Origin: Perkinsus chesapeaki
Taxonomy: Eukaryota; Perkinsozoa; Perkinsida; Perkinsidae
Direction: 5' to 3'
DNA: 43,918 bases
Assembly: GCA_013115145.1 (NCBI GenBank)
Contig: JAAPAO010000277.1
Span: 1 to 43,918 of the forward strand
The notes under the pieces were generated by a model, which was not told the origin of the DNA, did no database searches, and was given only the letters and a program-made list of their open reading frames with translations. The position numbers and the translations under genes were made by a program. This document shows, in pieces, positions 1-11,301 of this stretch. Every line of letters starts with the position of its first letter. Position 1 is the first letter of the stretch.

Positions 1-1991
1 TCCGCCAACTGGCCGCAGGTAGCGGCACGGGACCCTCGATCTCCCTCCAATCTCCCACACTCAGCGGTTTTACAATAACTGATTGGGGCGATTTTGTGCA
101 TAAAGAGAAAATCTCAAATTGTTTTCGAGCGAAAGGTCCACGGTGGAGAGTTGAGATGTCGGATTCCGATAGTTAAGTTTGAGCCCGAGTCCGATAGGAC
201 TATCATAATATGACTTAGCGCTCGCTTTGACGACTCGAACACAGGAGAGTCCAATCTATAGGTTACGAAATGTGATCAGAAAAACGGCTGACCCATAACC
301 AGATAGCTCTCGTCGTTTCGTATGAAATCGTTCTTCGAGGCACCCGAGAGCAATTGGTCTTCGGGCTCCCGTGGATGCATGTTCCGTGTCTTGTGACTAC
401 GATCCGTTAGCTGGCCGCTAGTACCAGCACATGACCCTCGAACTCCCTCCAATCTCCCACACTCAGCCGTTTTATTGGCTATATCTCCCGAAGAGCGGAG
501 TAGCCGGCGAACTTCGCCGTTGAAGGAAGGACTTCCGTCGGGGATGGCTCCCTACTTTGGTATAGGGGATGTGATGAATGCACCTAATCGAGATGCGCTA
601 CTAGTTTGTGTCGGGGCCAGTCCCCGAAAATCCTCACGAAGTAGAGCTATGACGTGACGCGCACTCTCTCTCGAGGGGCGCCTATGGGAGAACACGCGCT
701 GAATCTGTACAGTAGGGAGTAGTACAGACTGCACTACTCCCTTATGCGCAGGGCGCTGTTATGTGACTCGGTGGGCAATCATTGTAGCGTAAGTGACTAT
801 GTGCATGCGTAATTTGTTGGTGGAGGCTCTGTAACAAATAGGTAGTACCTATCAGGTAGTGTTTTCTGGTCGATTCAGGCTTCGGCTGTGAAGCTAAAAG
901 CCTCTGTAAAGGCCCGAGATACCACGACTTGAGGTTTTACAAAACCGAGAGGCTTTCGCCCCTGAATTCTCATGTTGCCGCTCTGAGTTGCTGACTCAAG
1001 GAAAATGGCTCCAAAAACGAAGTCAATTCCTAAACTTTGGCACATCCAAAGCATTGTAGTAGACGTGCATCTTGTATCAGTTTAGCTATAGTATAATCGT
1101 ACTAACTCTTAGACAGTGTAGAGGACTCAGAACGGGTCTTTTCGCACAGTCCATCGCATCTCAAATGTTCATTATTCGATACGTGACTGCTATAACTGGA
1201 CGACGTATTGCATGTTGAGGTCTCCCGACCACTACAGGGCTTGGAGTAGAGGTTTTTTAAGCCATTCGACTACGCGAATCGGCGCTAATGGCCACGGTAG
1301 ACATGGAATCGCGAAAGCAATAGAGAAAGCTTTCCGTCAAGAAACCGGTCCAACTGATGATGCTATTTAGTGGTATGTGAGGCATGACTCGGCCTGAAAT
1401 GGCTCGTGCCCGGCGCTCAAACCCGAGTTCGAGACGCCTTCTCTGTCCTTGGTGATAGCAATGTTTTTATCGACTTTAGTATTTCGTGCATGTTGGTCGA
1501 CGCTGGGAACTTGCCAGTGGCGGAAGCCCACATATGGCGCCGCTCCAAGAGGAGCATGCACCTTAGATCGGGGAATTCGTTAAGGATTTCTTTTCCCTCA
1601 AGTATTACTCCATTTAAAGGCCTTTGTGTGGGGGCGACTAGGTGTCATGGTCTAGGAACCACCCGATGACCATGCTTGTGTCAAGTGGTGTGATCTGCAT
1701 TAAAGCGAACAGCTCGGACTGAATGGTGCAGGTAATATCAATAGGATATTATCAACCATGTCACGAGCTGGACATCCCCCATTGTGGATTTCCGTCATTC
1801 GAGCGAGAAAGATGACAATCAAAGCTCGGATGCATTACCGACACTAACTCTCACCATGAGGTTCTTATAGAGAAGCGTGGCATCTCTCCGATGCGCATGC
1901 GTGCGTGACCGAGAGGCGGACACGTCTAGATTTTACTTCGAAACACTTCGTGTGCCGAATATTTATTTGTTGGCAGTAAAGACAGCGCGCC
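1..1991. other. No gene recognised
   Basis: Nearly 2 kb with only short open frames (all under 90 codons) that show no motif, no splice-linked continuation and no codon pattern distinguishing them from chance. It holds the direct repeat described at 7-475. The first supported coding base is the racemase start at 1992. Confidence 0.55.
7..475. repeat. Imperfect direct repeat, two copies about 402 bp apart
   Basis: Positions about 7-72 and 409-475 are related along their whole length, sharing the core CCTCCAATCTCCCACACTCA and flanking blocks (GGCCGC, then GACCCTCGA/GGACCCTCGA, then a TTTTA end). Several substitutions separate them, so the duplication is not recent. No coding or transposon signal accompanies either copy. 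Confidence 0.7.
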
Positions 1992-3566
1992 ATGCCAACC
2001 TCCCCTCTTCCCTACCGTCGTATCGAATGTGTTGATTGCCACTGTGGTGGTGAGCCTGCCAGAATTGTCATCGCCGGAGTCAGAGACCCAACTGAGCCCG
2101 GGTAACTGCATGGTTATTTTCCTCGAAGGAGGATGAGTTAATTTGTCTCAGAACGACCGTTTATGAGAAAATGGAATATTTTCAGTCCAACGAGGATGGT
2201 CTGAGGAAATTGCTCTTACAAGAACCGAGAGGCTATCCGTGCCAGAACGCAGATCTAATCGTTTCGCCAAAAGATCCAAAAGACGCTTCCTTCGGGTGCT
2301 CCTTCATTGCTTCCTTGCGCAATGCTGAGATTCTGCATTTCGTATCTTAGGTATATAATTATGGAGCAAGGAGAATATCCACCAATGTCTGGACATAACA
2401 CTATTTGTAGGAGTTCAACTCAATTACAGAAATGATTCTCAGCAGGTACCGCCACTGCACTACTTGAGACGGGCTTGGTGCCGATTCAAGTGCCGGTAAC
2501 AAGGTTCAGTTTGGAAGCTCCGGCTGGTATTATAGAAATAGAAGCGCAATGTTCAGAGAGGAAGGCTGACTCAATAACCTTCACAAACGTCCCAGCATTT
2601 GTTGTTCATGATAATGCTGAAGTTCAAGTAAGATGGAGACGGGACCAATCTCAAAGCGGGTCTCGAAAATCTGTCGATCCGAAAAGGTTGCAGACTGGAG
2701 CTCGCAGACCCCAATATCGGTATTCATTTTCAGGTCCCCAATATCGGAACGGTCCTCGTATCTGTGGTTTTCAGTGGTAGGTGGTTTGCACTTGTTGATG
2801 AAGTTGACAGCAAGCACGGAATAGCTATCGAACCTCAAAACGGGAAGAAGCTTTGTCGGTTCGGTGAATGCGTCAAACAGGCTGCCCGCGAACAGGTGCA
2901 CCCATACATCGCTGCTTCACTCCAGGCCTTGAGAATAGTTACCAGTAGTGCATCCCGACAATCCCGGAATACATTCCGTATCTCTTATCGTACTTCGGTC
3001 AAGTTCCAGAACCAAGGCTGCTGTTGTGATGCCAAATGGGAAATTCAGCTGGGAGGAGCCTGAGACTTGGACTGGTATGCTCGACCGAAGCCCATGCGGA
3101 ACTGGCACCAGTGCTGTTATGGCCTTGGAGCACTCTAGGTGAGCTGCTGCTATTTCAAGTCATTACTTGGAATACTTCTTCAGGGGACTCCTTCAGGTAG
3201 GAGAAACATTCGTACACAGTGGGATTCTAGGAACAAGCTTCGAGGGCGTGTTGAAGTCCCAAACTAAAGTAAGCACTTCATCTGACGATCAGGTCCTGAC
3301 CCAACCTGCTATCGCTAAGAACTTTGCAATGCAACGAGTGGTTTTCGATGAGTTACTCATCATTGTATTTCCCCAGCAATCTGTTCATACACAGAATTAC
3401 TGATGAGCATGATCATCTTGTTTGTTTCTGTCAGGTTGGGCCCTTTACAGCAGTTGTCCCTTGCATAACTGGTCAAGCTTGGATCACGGGCTATAATACT
3501 TTAGTGGTTGACCCGTCTGACCCACTCAGTGGTGGTTTTACTGTTGGTGACATATGGTCCTCATGA
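1992..3566 (+). CDS. Proline racemase / hydroxyproline epimerase superfamily enzyme, 8 exons
   Basis: Exons 1992-2101, 2152-2295, 2351-2406, 2446-2627, 2734-2895, 2939-3138, 3184-3268 and 3435-3566 join in phase to 356 residues, close to the family's usual 330-350. The family signatures appear in order: CVDCHCGGEP near residue 13, EPRG, PPMSGHNTIC with Ser98, FTNVPAFV, HPDNPG, DRSPCGTGTSA with Cys271, and the C-terminal ITGQAWITGYN...DPSDPL...GFTVGDIW block. Family members interconvert proline or hydroxyproline epimers, or dehydrate trans-3-hydroxyproline, using two catalytic residues. Here the first is Ser rather than Cys, the Ser/Cys arrangement reported for enzymes acting on trans-4- and trans-3-hydroxyproline; that substrate is an inference. 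Most introns are 39-55 bp; introns 4 (106 bp) and 7 (166 bp) are longer, and the intron 4 model is helped by a duplicated CCCCAATATCGG at its acceptor. No signal peptide is seen. Confidence 0.88.
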
Positions 3567-4514
3567 ATCACGATAATGACTCATTATTAAGTCATGATCT
3601 ATTTCGCATCATCTATGATGCTCTTCGTTGTTATTTGGCGAACCTCTCTTCATTTCCGCATCCATTCGCTTCCGAGGCGCACTTGTTCAATGATGTGTAC
3701 CTTCTGTTGTAGCTATCTATTGTTGTATCAATACGTATATGCTGCGGCGCTAATACGCCACAGTAGTTCTGTGTTGACTGGGGTACTTACATGCTTATAG
3801 CATCTGCGCCATTATGGCGCCGCCATTGTCGCTACGATAATGATCGATTAAATTATAGCTCACTAATTGTACGCACTTGTAGTGCATTTTTCCCCATCTG
3901 GTGGTTTGTGTTCTCAATGAGCTTCGCAGCCGTTAGGGGGGTGGCCCCCATGTTCGAGTCGAATACTCGGACGTAGAGCGATAAACCAACGACTTGTAAC
4001 TTAGAAGTTGCCAATCACAGATGTGTAGTTCGTCCCGCGCGTCCAACATATTAGATTTAAATTTGAAGCAGGCGTCATCTTTGTCAGTGTACGAAATCAG
4101 ATGGCGGATGAGATGGAAGTGTATGATGTTTCGGTGTATGAAGTTGAAGTGCAAGTACACTGATTACTCAAGCATTCCTCCAATGAGTTTGCGCTGTTCA
4201 TGTCACAAAGCTGGCTTTCTTCGTTTAGCTTCTGTTCACTCACCACGACACTGCTACTTCTTCCCCTCAGTCATGCAACACAACCCGCTACGGTTGTGTT
4301 GCGTTATTCCATAAGATACAGTGTATGATTTCAGAGACTCGGTGAGACTGAAGCTCTGAAAGTATATGAAATTGTTGCAGTGTACAATCATTTAGTGTAT
4401 GACTTACGAGTTGCGCTGTGTGTACGGAGTGCAAGTGTATGGTACCGAAGTGTATGATTAGCCTGAATGATGAGACTCTCATCCTTAGATACCCAGAGGC
4501 AAGGGAAAGACCCG
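3567..4514. other. Intergenic, no gene; scattered GTGTATGA octamers
   Basis: No open frame here has motif support. Between about 4110 and 4460 the octamer GTGTATGA or close variants recur many times with irregular spacing, which looks like a decayed tandem array. A tRNA-like T-loop block near 3955-3990 lacks a matching D arm. Confidence 0.5.
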
Positions 4515-4665
4515 TGCTGTTATATCTGCTGGAAGTTGCGACGTTGTTCGGCACATGTAGGACACCCCTTCCACCGCTGTAACTTACTGTAAGTTCAATG
4601 ACGAAGGTAACGTCATTGCAGTCGATACCGGCGCTGACTACAGTCCTCCAAATGAACTTAATTAA
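4515..4665 (+). mobile_element. Retroelement remnant: zinc-knuckle-like and retropepsin-like pieces
   Basis: One frame reads CYICWK and, after seven extra codons, GHPFHRC, which would form a C-x2-C-x4-H-x4-C zinc knuckle if the extra codons were an insertion. Directly downstream, in a shifted frame, comes TYCKFNDEGN followed by IAVDTGADYS, the D-T-G-A active-site motif of retroviral-type aspartic proteases. This knuckle-protease order is typical of LTR retrotransposon polyproteins. No reverse transcriptase, integrase or LTR was found nearby, and a frameshift separates the two pieces, so this is at most a small dead fragment. Confidence 0.4.
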
Positions 4666-4940
4666 TATATCAGTAACTAGGCATGAAACGGTTACAATAT
4701 TTTGATAAGTGGGTTTGAACTACCATATGCATAACATATCCGAAAATGAGCACTAAACTCGTTCCCGTTGTGAAGTAATGATATTATTTCAAAATATTCT
4801 AAGTTTATTTGGAGGACTGTATTCCCTGATGTGCGTTTCTCTCATCGTCCCTAGGCATTGTGGTGCAGCAAAATGGACCTATTGTAAGCCTCTACAGCAT
4901 CGACAGCGTCGGTGCGAGCCGGGCCGCTTATCTCCCAGCG

Positions 4941-5015
4941 CTTGGATCACGGGCTATAATTCTTTGGTGGTTGACGCATCTGACCCACTCAGTTTTGACA
5001 TGATCTATTTCCTAT
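4941..5015 (+). pseudogene. Broken second copy of the proline racemase 3' end
   Basis: The stretch encodes AWITGYNSLVVDASDPLS, nearly identical to residues near the C-terminus of the intact enzyme at 3435-3566, and then jumps to sequence matching that gene's 3' flank (CATGATCTATTTC, about 3595-3607). The final GFTVGDIW block is deleted and nothing upstream resembles the rest of the gene. It is a partial duplicate carrying coding and 3' flanking DNA. Confidence 0.85.
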
Positions 5016-5184
5016 CATTCGCGGTGTTCCTGAGTTTCCAACGTGACTACACAAAGGTACAAGTCACCGCAGCATCATTCTGTAGCGAACATGCCTTTCA
5101 TACGCCTGTGCTCCCTGCCTTGCACAGAAACACTTCGGCCATCCGTACTCCTTCCAACCGCTCATTGAACCAAAGTTGGCGACG

Positions 5185-5634
5185 CTACTGGAAAAGTTCA
5201 TCAAAGTAATCACCGAATTCATTAGCTCTCTTCTCCTCCCCAGTCGCCACCGCTCCCTGGCCGTCATTCCGCCACATACGCTCTTCAAGTACCTCAATCG
5301 AACTCATCAATGGCAACCCGATGATGCTGCTGCCTCGCACCACCCAACACACCTTCAAGGCTTCCTTGTCATTCTCATCTATGTCATCAGCACTCTCGTT
5401 GCCATCCACCAGTTCTTCTTTTATTCGGCCATCTGACAGTCGCGAGCTTCCACTACTGTACACAAACTGCTCAAGCTTACCCTCGTTTGAGAGATCAACG
5501 ACATCCCCTCTATCGGCAGTAGTCTCCCCGGCATCAACCACAGACTCATCCTTTTTAATCCTGAATTCTTTCCCTTTCCTTTTAGCTTTCTTGATCGACC
5601 TCCAGTTTAACTTGATGCTGCACGGATAACACAA
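5185..5634 (-). CDS. Acidic protein of unknown function
   Basis: An open frame of 149 codons on the minus strand, rich in Glu, Asp, Ser and Lys, with a basic start (KKAKRKGKEF) and a strongly acidic middle (GNESADDIDENDKE), ending EFGDYFDELFQ. The composition suggests a real, partly disordered protein. A 27-bp candidate intron just upstream (5615-5641) would extend the frame to ADDSWILWDF, so the true start is unsettled. No family recognised. It could also be a chance frame. Confidence 0.35.
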   Translation of the reverse strand: MCYPCSIKLNWRSIKKAKRKGKEFRIKKDESVVDAGETTADRGDVVDLSNEGKLEQFVYSSGSSRLSDGRIKEELVDGNESADDIDENDKEALKVCWVVRGSSIIGLPLMSSIEVLEERMWRNDGQGAVATGEEKRANEFGDYFDELFQ

Positions 5635-7173
5635 TCGTACCTACCGGAAATCCCATAAAATCCAACTGTCATCCGCCCAGCGAGACAACAAAAATAACGA
5701 TAGCCGACAATAGACGTCGTCTATTTTCGATGATCGAAAAGTGTTCCTAATGCGGAGATAGTATTGAAGCTTTGATCGGGAATATGTTCCTAAAGCGAAA
5801 GGTACGTCAAATGCATTCCTTCTCGGAATACCCGATGTTACTCTATCACACCACCGGAATACCGAGACTCACTGTTAATGTTCACAGTACTTCCAGAATC
5901 GATGCCCGAATAGTTCCATGTCGTGAATATTACTTTCACAAGCTCTCGTCTATGTTCTCCATGTTCCTTATAAGCAAAATCAACCTCAAATGTCCTCAGC
6001 TGTTGCGTGGAGGTACATCTCATATTAGCGCACCTACATAATACCACTGCCAGCGCTCGTCGTCGATCGGCGGATAGTCGGATTCGCTCTCAACCCTATT
6101 ACCTCATTTGCCCTTTCCCTTGAAGCATCTCCTGCTCAGTTTGCCAACGGAAACCTATTTGGTTTTTTCTATATCCTTTCAGATCACAAATAACGTATTC
6201 GTGATACAATCGATCATAATACCTACCAATGACACATCACCAGGCACTCCCCCTCCACCTCACTCTTTCGCCAATTGATTCGCCCATGACTCATCTGCAT
6301 CATCGTCTGGGTCCCGTACGAATCTATGCTTTGACCTCAATGCCGCGTAGTCACTAAGGGGCCGTCGATGATGCTAATCACATGCCGAGGCGTTGAAGGA
6401 GGAGGAGCCTAATCGACCCACCACGTACGCTGCTTTCCGATTGAGCTGTCGATTGCTGCCTATTCCTGGAGGATAATGCGATACTCATCATGGCCTGGTG
6501 CCTGATAATTATTATATACTAATGGGCATATGTGCTGCTTACCTTTGATGAACTGTCATCCCTCTTATCTCATCTCGTGTCACCAAACGGCCGTAGTCTC
6601 TCTGAGCGTCTTGGTACCTGCTTCAATGCTTCACTGCGGGGAAATGCGATTAATACAATTGTCGAATGAAGCCGGAAATCTATACCGTAGTATTCCAGTG
6701 ATTCTCACCTGAGCCGGTCCGTTGCTGTATACCTGTCCCTAACACTACTGCTGTTAACATGAACCCTTCGACTATCGTCATTATTGCCCCTTTGCGGACC
6801 ATAAGGCGCTGATCGATGGTGATACGATGACATTCAAACCTCGCAACCCTACAGGCACACTAATGATTTTTTTGTGAGTCGAGGCGGAGCGAAGCGATTC
6901 ACGAAGGGGCAATTTGTGTTGTTGAGATCCCGCGAGAAAGTTTCGACGTTTGGTATCGAAATCGGTCGATGATTTTGCTTATACGTGCTTAATAAGATTC
7001 CCAATTTAATAGAAAATATATTCGTCCATTCGGTGTGACGGTGGCTCCTGGGAGCGCTGTCACCCTAAGATTCCTCTTGTCACGTCGCATTTGGGGTATC
7101 TTAGGTCAGCCAGAGTAAGATACAATATAGGTCAAGTTTCTGTCTGTAGTTGTATCTATTCCACTAGTGATTG
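5635..7173. other. Intergenic, no gene recognised
   Basis: About 1.5 kb with only short frames. None shows a motif, a signal peptide or a phase-consistent exon chain on either strand. The next gene, casein kinase 1, begins at 7174. Confidence 0.5.
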
Positions 7174-9489
7174 ATGCCACCCCATGACATCCCCCTTCTT
7201 GTCGGCCAAAACAGGTAGTCCCCTCCTCACCTCATCAGTCCTCCTCCACTTGCACCTTATTAGATATCGCCTTGGCACCCGATTAGGAGGAGGAAGCTTT
7301 GGTACTGTCTATGCTTGCACTGATACCAGTAATAAGGGACTTTATAGAGGGCCACTGTATCGGCCATATTTTCACGCGCGGTAATGTCATTAATCACTCC
7401 TTATTGTCGGTTAAGCAAAATGAATCCTCCTTAATATTCTGTAATGAGATAACCGTCCCCCCTGTATGTATCTATCCTTGTCCGGCAGTTGTGATGTGAA
7501 TGGATTATATGGCAACAGTAGGGCTGTGCCGCGTCAAATTAGAAACAACAAGAAGAATGGTACTACGTATCAGTCCTCCGTTATTGTTTTCCTGAAACAT
7601 ATTTTATATTAATAAATATAATCAATCCTCGCTATACGACATCCCTGTCAAATTGCATCACCAACGTCGTAATAAATTCATTGGCCATCCCCCAGATCCT
7701 TTCTTCAGGCATGTAGGTGATGCCTATGGACACTTCGCCGCATAATGTTCGCTAACGCACCGCGTGTGATTTGTTTTCTCGCTCTGCTTTTCTACATAGA
7801 GTATCTTTTCTTCAGTTACCGGTCAACAACTAGCAGCTAAGTTAGAGCCGGTCGATTGTAAACACCCTCAGCTTTTGTATGAAGCAAAACTCTATCGTTT
7901 GTTATCTGATGACCGTCAAACTGGAATCCCTAACGCGTAGGCCCCCTCCCCCTCCTCATCGCATTATTAGTGTCATAGGTTCTGGTTTGGCGTTGAAGGT
8001 GGTTATAACATATTTGTAATGGAAAGACTTGGCCCGAGTCTTGAGGACATATTCACGTAATAAACTCACTTTCATATCGCCCGCGCTCGTATTAGTAGTT
8101 CGGATCAGCTCTATGATGTCAATTAGGAACGCACTCTCGAATGTTGTAAAATAAACGGTCGTAAATTTTCCCTTTCGGTAGGTACTGCAGCAAGCGGTTG
8201 TCTGTTAAGACCTGTAGCCTTTTGGGAGAACAAATGATATCTCGTATTGAGTATTGCCATAGTCGCTCCTTCATCCATAGGGATATCAAACCGGACAATT
8301 TTATGATCGGCAGCGGAGACAACGCTGGCATTGTGTATCTCATCGATTTCGGCTTGGCCAAGAGGTTTTGGGAAGCAACCTCGTCGGGGATGGGCGGGCA
8401 TCACATTCGGTATAAAGAAAACAAGAATCTTACTGGTGAGTTCTGATGGTATCTTGGCTTTTGCTGCTGTTGATTAGTGGTGCTACAGGTACTGCTCGAT
8501 ATGCTTCAATTAATACTCATTTGGGGATAGAGCAATCCAGAAGAGATGATCTTGAAGCTCTTGGATACGTTCTTATTTACTTCATGAAAGGGGGCTTGCC
8601 GTGGCAGGTAATAATAGTGATAAGGCGTATAACAGTGTGTCTATAAATTTTTATAATACTTTATTACGTTATCACGTAGGACACTAAGTACCTTGGTATC
8701 TAGTACTCAACTTGATTTTAAGTGTAACAATAGAACGATCTATATTATATTATTTGAATCTATCCTGTAGTATTCGCCACTCAAGATGCTCACTACCATG
8801 CTCGCTACTCGGCATTTACTCTAGGTATTCCAATAGGAAGGAGAATAATGATAATCTTATTTACGTAATTCGGTTTTGTTGAAGATCTGCAGAGGCTTGT
8901 CTCCATGAACGTGACCTCTTGCAAAAAGTTGCGTATGCATATTACTAGATCTCAAATTTGCCCCGTACAACTTCTTCCGTTTGCTTCGATGGGATAGGTT
9001 AATCGGCCTCTCAAGCATTTATTATGTCTGGTTGAGGATAGAGTTGGGCCTCTTGCTCATCGTCTCGGTTTGTGTCAGGGTCTACAAGCTCGGACCAAAC
9101 AGGAGAAATATTCCAAGATAACGAAGTCCAAGTTGAGCCATCGAGTCGACAGTCTCTGCCAAGGTTTGCCGCCCGAGTTTGCCGATTACTTGAAGAGGGT
9201 GCGAGGTCTCAAGTTTGACGAGCAACCAAAATACGAAGAATTGAGGGGGCTCATGACAGCAGCTTTAGTAGGAATGGATATACAGTGGCTGGGATTCGAA
9301 CTCGTATCCTCTCGGATAGAAGGCAGGCGACTTAACGGCTACACCATCCCTTCTTAGGTTCGATCGGCTCACCCATCCGATGAGGAGCATTTAGATTGTA
9401 AAATAATGAAGAACTTGCAATATCAAAGAGATCAGTTCGAGCGAGAGAAGCGTGCCGGTGCCCTCACCCCTCCTGGATACTATCGCTGA
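7174..9489 (+). CDS. Casein kinase 1 family Ser/Thr kinase, 8 exons
   Basis: Exons 7174-7214, 7264-7328, 7816-7936, 7979-8056, 8182-8435, 8489-8607, 9079-9267 and 9358-9489 join in phase to 332 residues. Hallmarks in order: glycine loop LGGGSFGTV (residues 21-29), catalytic Lys44 in [17 protein letters not shown], catalytic loop HRDIKPDN with Asp136, LIDFGLAK with Asp157, [20 protein letters not shown], and [15 protein letters not shown] typical of the CK1 group (the APE motif is replaced, as expected). The kinase domain is complete. CK1 kinases phosphorylate primed Ser/Thr sites in many cytosolic and nuclear processes. Introns 2 (487 bp) and 6 (471 bp) are about ten times the local norm; intron 7 is almost filled by a tRNA-like sequence. 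The tail ends GYYR then TGA, but the same frame stays open for 28 more Pro/Gln-rich codons to a TAA at 9574-9576. Confidence 0.93.
9268..9357 (-). other. tRNA-like sequence occupying a casein kinase intron
   Basis: Read on the minus strand, this 90-bp intron contains TGTAGCCGTTAAGTCGC, resembling a D arm/A box, a self-pairing TATCCGAGAGGATA hairpin, and GTTCGAATCCC, matching a T loop/B box. The T stem and acceptor stem do not pair well, so it is not a convincing tRNA gene. A degenerate tRNA or tRNA-derived SINE that became an intron fits best. Confidence 0.45.
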
Positions 9490-9576
9490 TGGCCGAAGCC
9501 GCCGCCGCCGCCGGGCATTACCGAAAACCAACTCTGCATTTTACCTCAGCCGCAGCCGCCGCAGTACACAGTTTAA

Positions 9577-11301
9577 TCAGCGACTCGAGTGAAGCTCTGT
9601 TGATTGAGCTAGCTCTTTCGAAAGCTCCACCGTCATTTGTTCGGTCTGTTACAATTGTTGTTGTAGTTGCATCGCTTGTATGTCGTCGGTGCACAATCAT
9701 TTCTATTGTACATCACTTAATTGCTCCTCCTGAAAATAATACCATTCACGATACTCGTTATTATTCGATAAATTTTTCTACCCAGTTCATCACGGTTTGT
9801 ATTGTTAGTTTTCAGCGTCCCCGCCTTCCCGAGTCGCAAACACCTTTTGAGAACTTGCATCTCATTCTTCACACCGCCAAGCTATCACTCCATAAATAGT
9901 GTCAGTCTCAAACCCTCAAAGCTCAGAGCACCTTGCCCAATGACACAATCTGAATGTTACGAGGAGAGCCTTGTTAGAACTCAACAGTTATCTTTATAAC
10001 GGGAGACTCGCAAAACTCGAGTCTGTCACAGGGAAAAAATTCGCCCGCTGTCGAGCTGAGAATAAGCATTGCTAAATCATTAACGTACTTGTATAGGAGT
10101 TGCTCTGTTCGGTTGAAAACGTACCGTCACGAAATGTTAGGTGAAGTAGTGAATGGGTATAGTGTCATGGCTTCGATAAACCCGAGCAGAGAACGGCGGA
10201 AGCGATGTAAAGAAGGTTCGAGGATAAGGGTCACAAACGCAACGACTGTCAAGAAGTCTCGAAACTCTTTTTTTTCATTAAACAGTAGGCAAGGTATTTC
10301 AATGATAATAATAATGTCTGCTATTAACTACCGAATGAAGCAGCACGAACGACTTTAGAGGAACACTTTAGTAGACTACTGAACACGACGCGTCGTCGAC
10401 CACTGATTTGGCAGTAGCAAGAAGGCGTTGTTATTAATCTTTGATAATACTGTCGCAAAGTAACTACTCATCTTGATAGTAACCATAGAAACATTAGTAA
10501 TATCGACGATTTAGCGAGTATTAACTTTATTACTGTTATTTATTGGTGAGTGAGATTTACAGTGAGTTAGAACAACTCATTCTAGTACTAATCCGACCAT
10601 GAGAAACAACATTTGCCATCTACTTGATCGGCTGAATACGATTATTCAGCTTATCATCATTTAGGCAAAAAGAAGGAAAGGGGCCGTCTCGGTACAGTAC
10701 GTTCCGAGAGACTGCTCTTATTATTATAGTGTTAATAATCCCGATAGAAGAGAAATAGCAACAGTTATTTGCTATATAGTAGCCCATCGTAACAACAGTA
10801 GAGCGGGAGCGATGGGGATATTAGATAACAAACCTTCTGCTGAATGCTGGGCACTTAGGCGACAGCAATAGCACAGGTGGAAATGAATCACGGTAAAAAT
10901 AAGACATTATTATTAACATGATTGCTGACTATTGAAAAAAGGATATACAGAGTATAACACACCAAGACGGGATTAATAAGTTGATGGCCGGGCCATAGAA
11001 TCAGTGGTCGTCGTCGGCAACGGGCAGAAGACGTACTTATAAAAAGAAGAAGTAAAAAAGCAAGCAATGAATATATAATAAACAACAACAGCAAAAACAG
11101 CAGCAATGGGCCAATACAATATTGCCATGAACACGGCGTAAGACGGTAATAGAGGTAACTTAACATACGTGGGCGGCTCACGATGTAATAATAATCAAAC
11201 GTCGTCATTCCATCACCAACAACATAGGAGGAGGAAGATATTTACATTCTCCTTCTTCTTGAGCGAGGCGGCGGTCATAACTATCATATTAACTTAGCTT
11301 C
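9577..11301. other. Intergenic, no gene recognised
   Basis: AT-rich spacer between two inward-facing genes (kinase on plus, transporter A on minus). The longest frames, 136 codons at 9489 and 106 codons at 10888 minus, are low-complexity and lack motifs. Several TAATAAT-like runs occur. Confidence 0.5.

Noticed and set aside
3955-3990. tRNA-like T-loop near GTTCGAGTCGAATACTC
   Set aside because: The match is mostly a short palindrome; no D arm, anticodon arm or acceptor stem can be paired.
9489-9899. 136-codon plus-strand frame starting MAEAAAAAG
   Set aside because: It overlaps the casein kinase stop in another frame, its start is a shadow of the CCG-repeat tail, and the rest has no motif.
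10888-11208. Hydrophobic 106-codon minus-strand frame
   Set aside because: Low-complexity Leu/Tyr run from TA-rich DNA downstream of transporter A; no start context, motif or paralogue.
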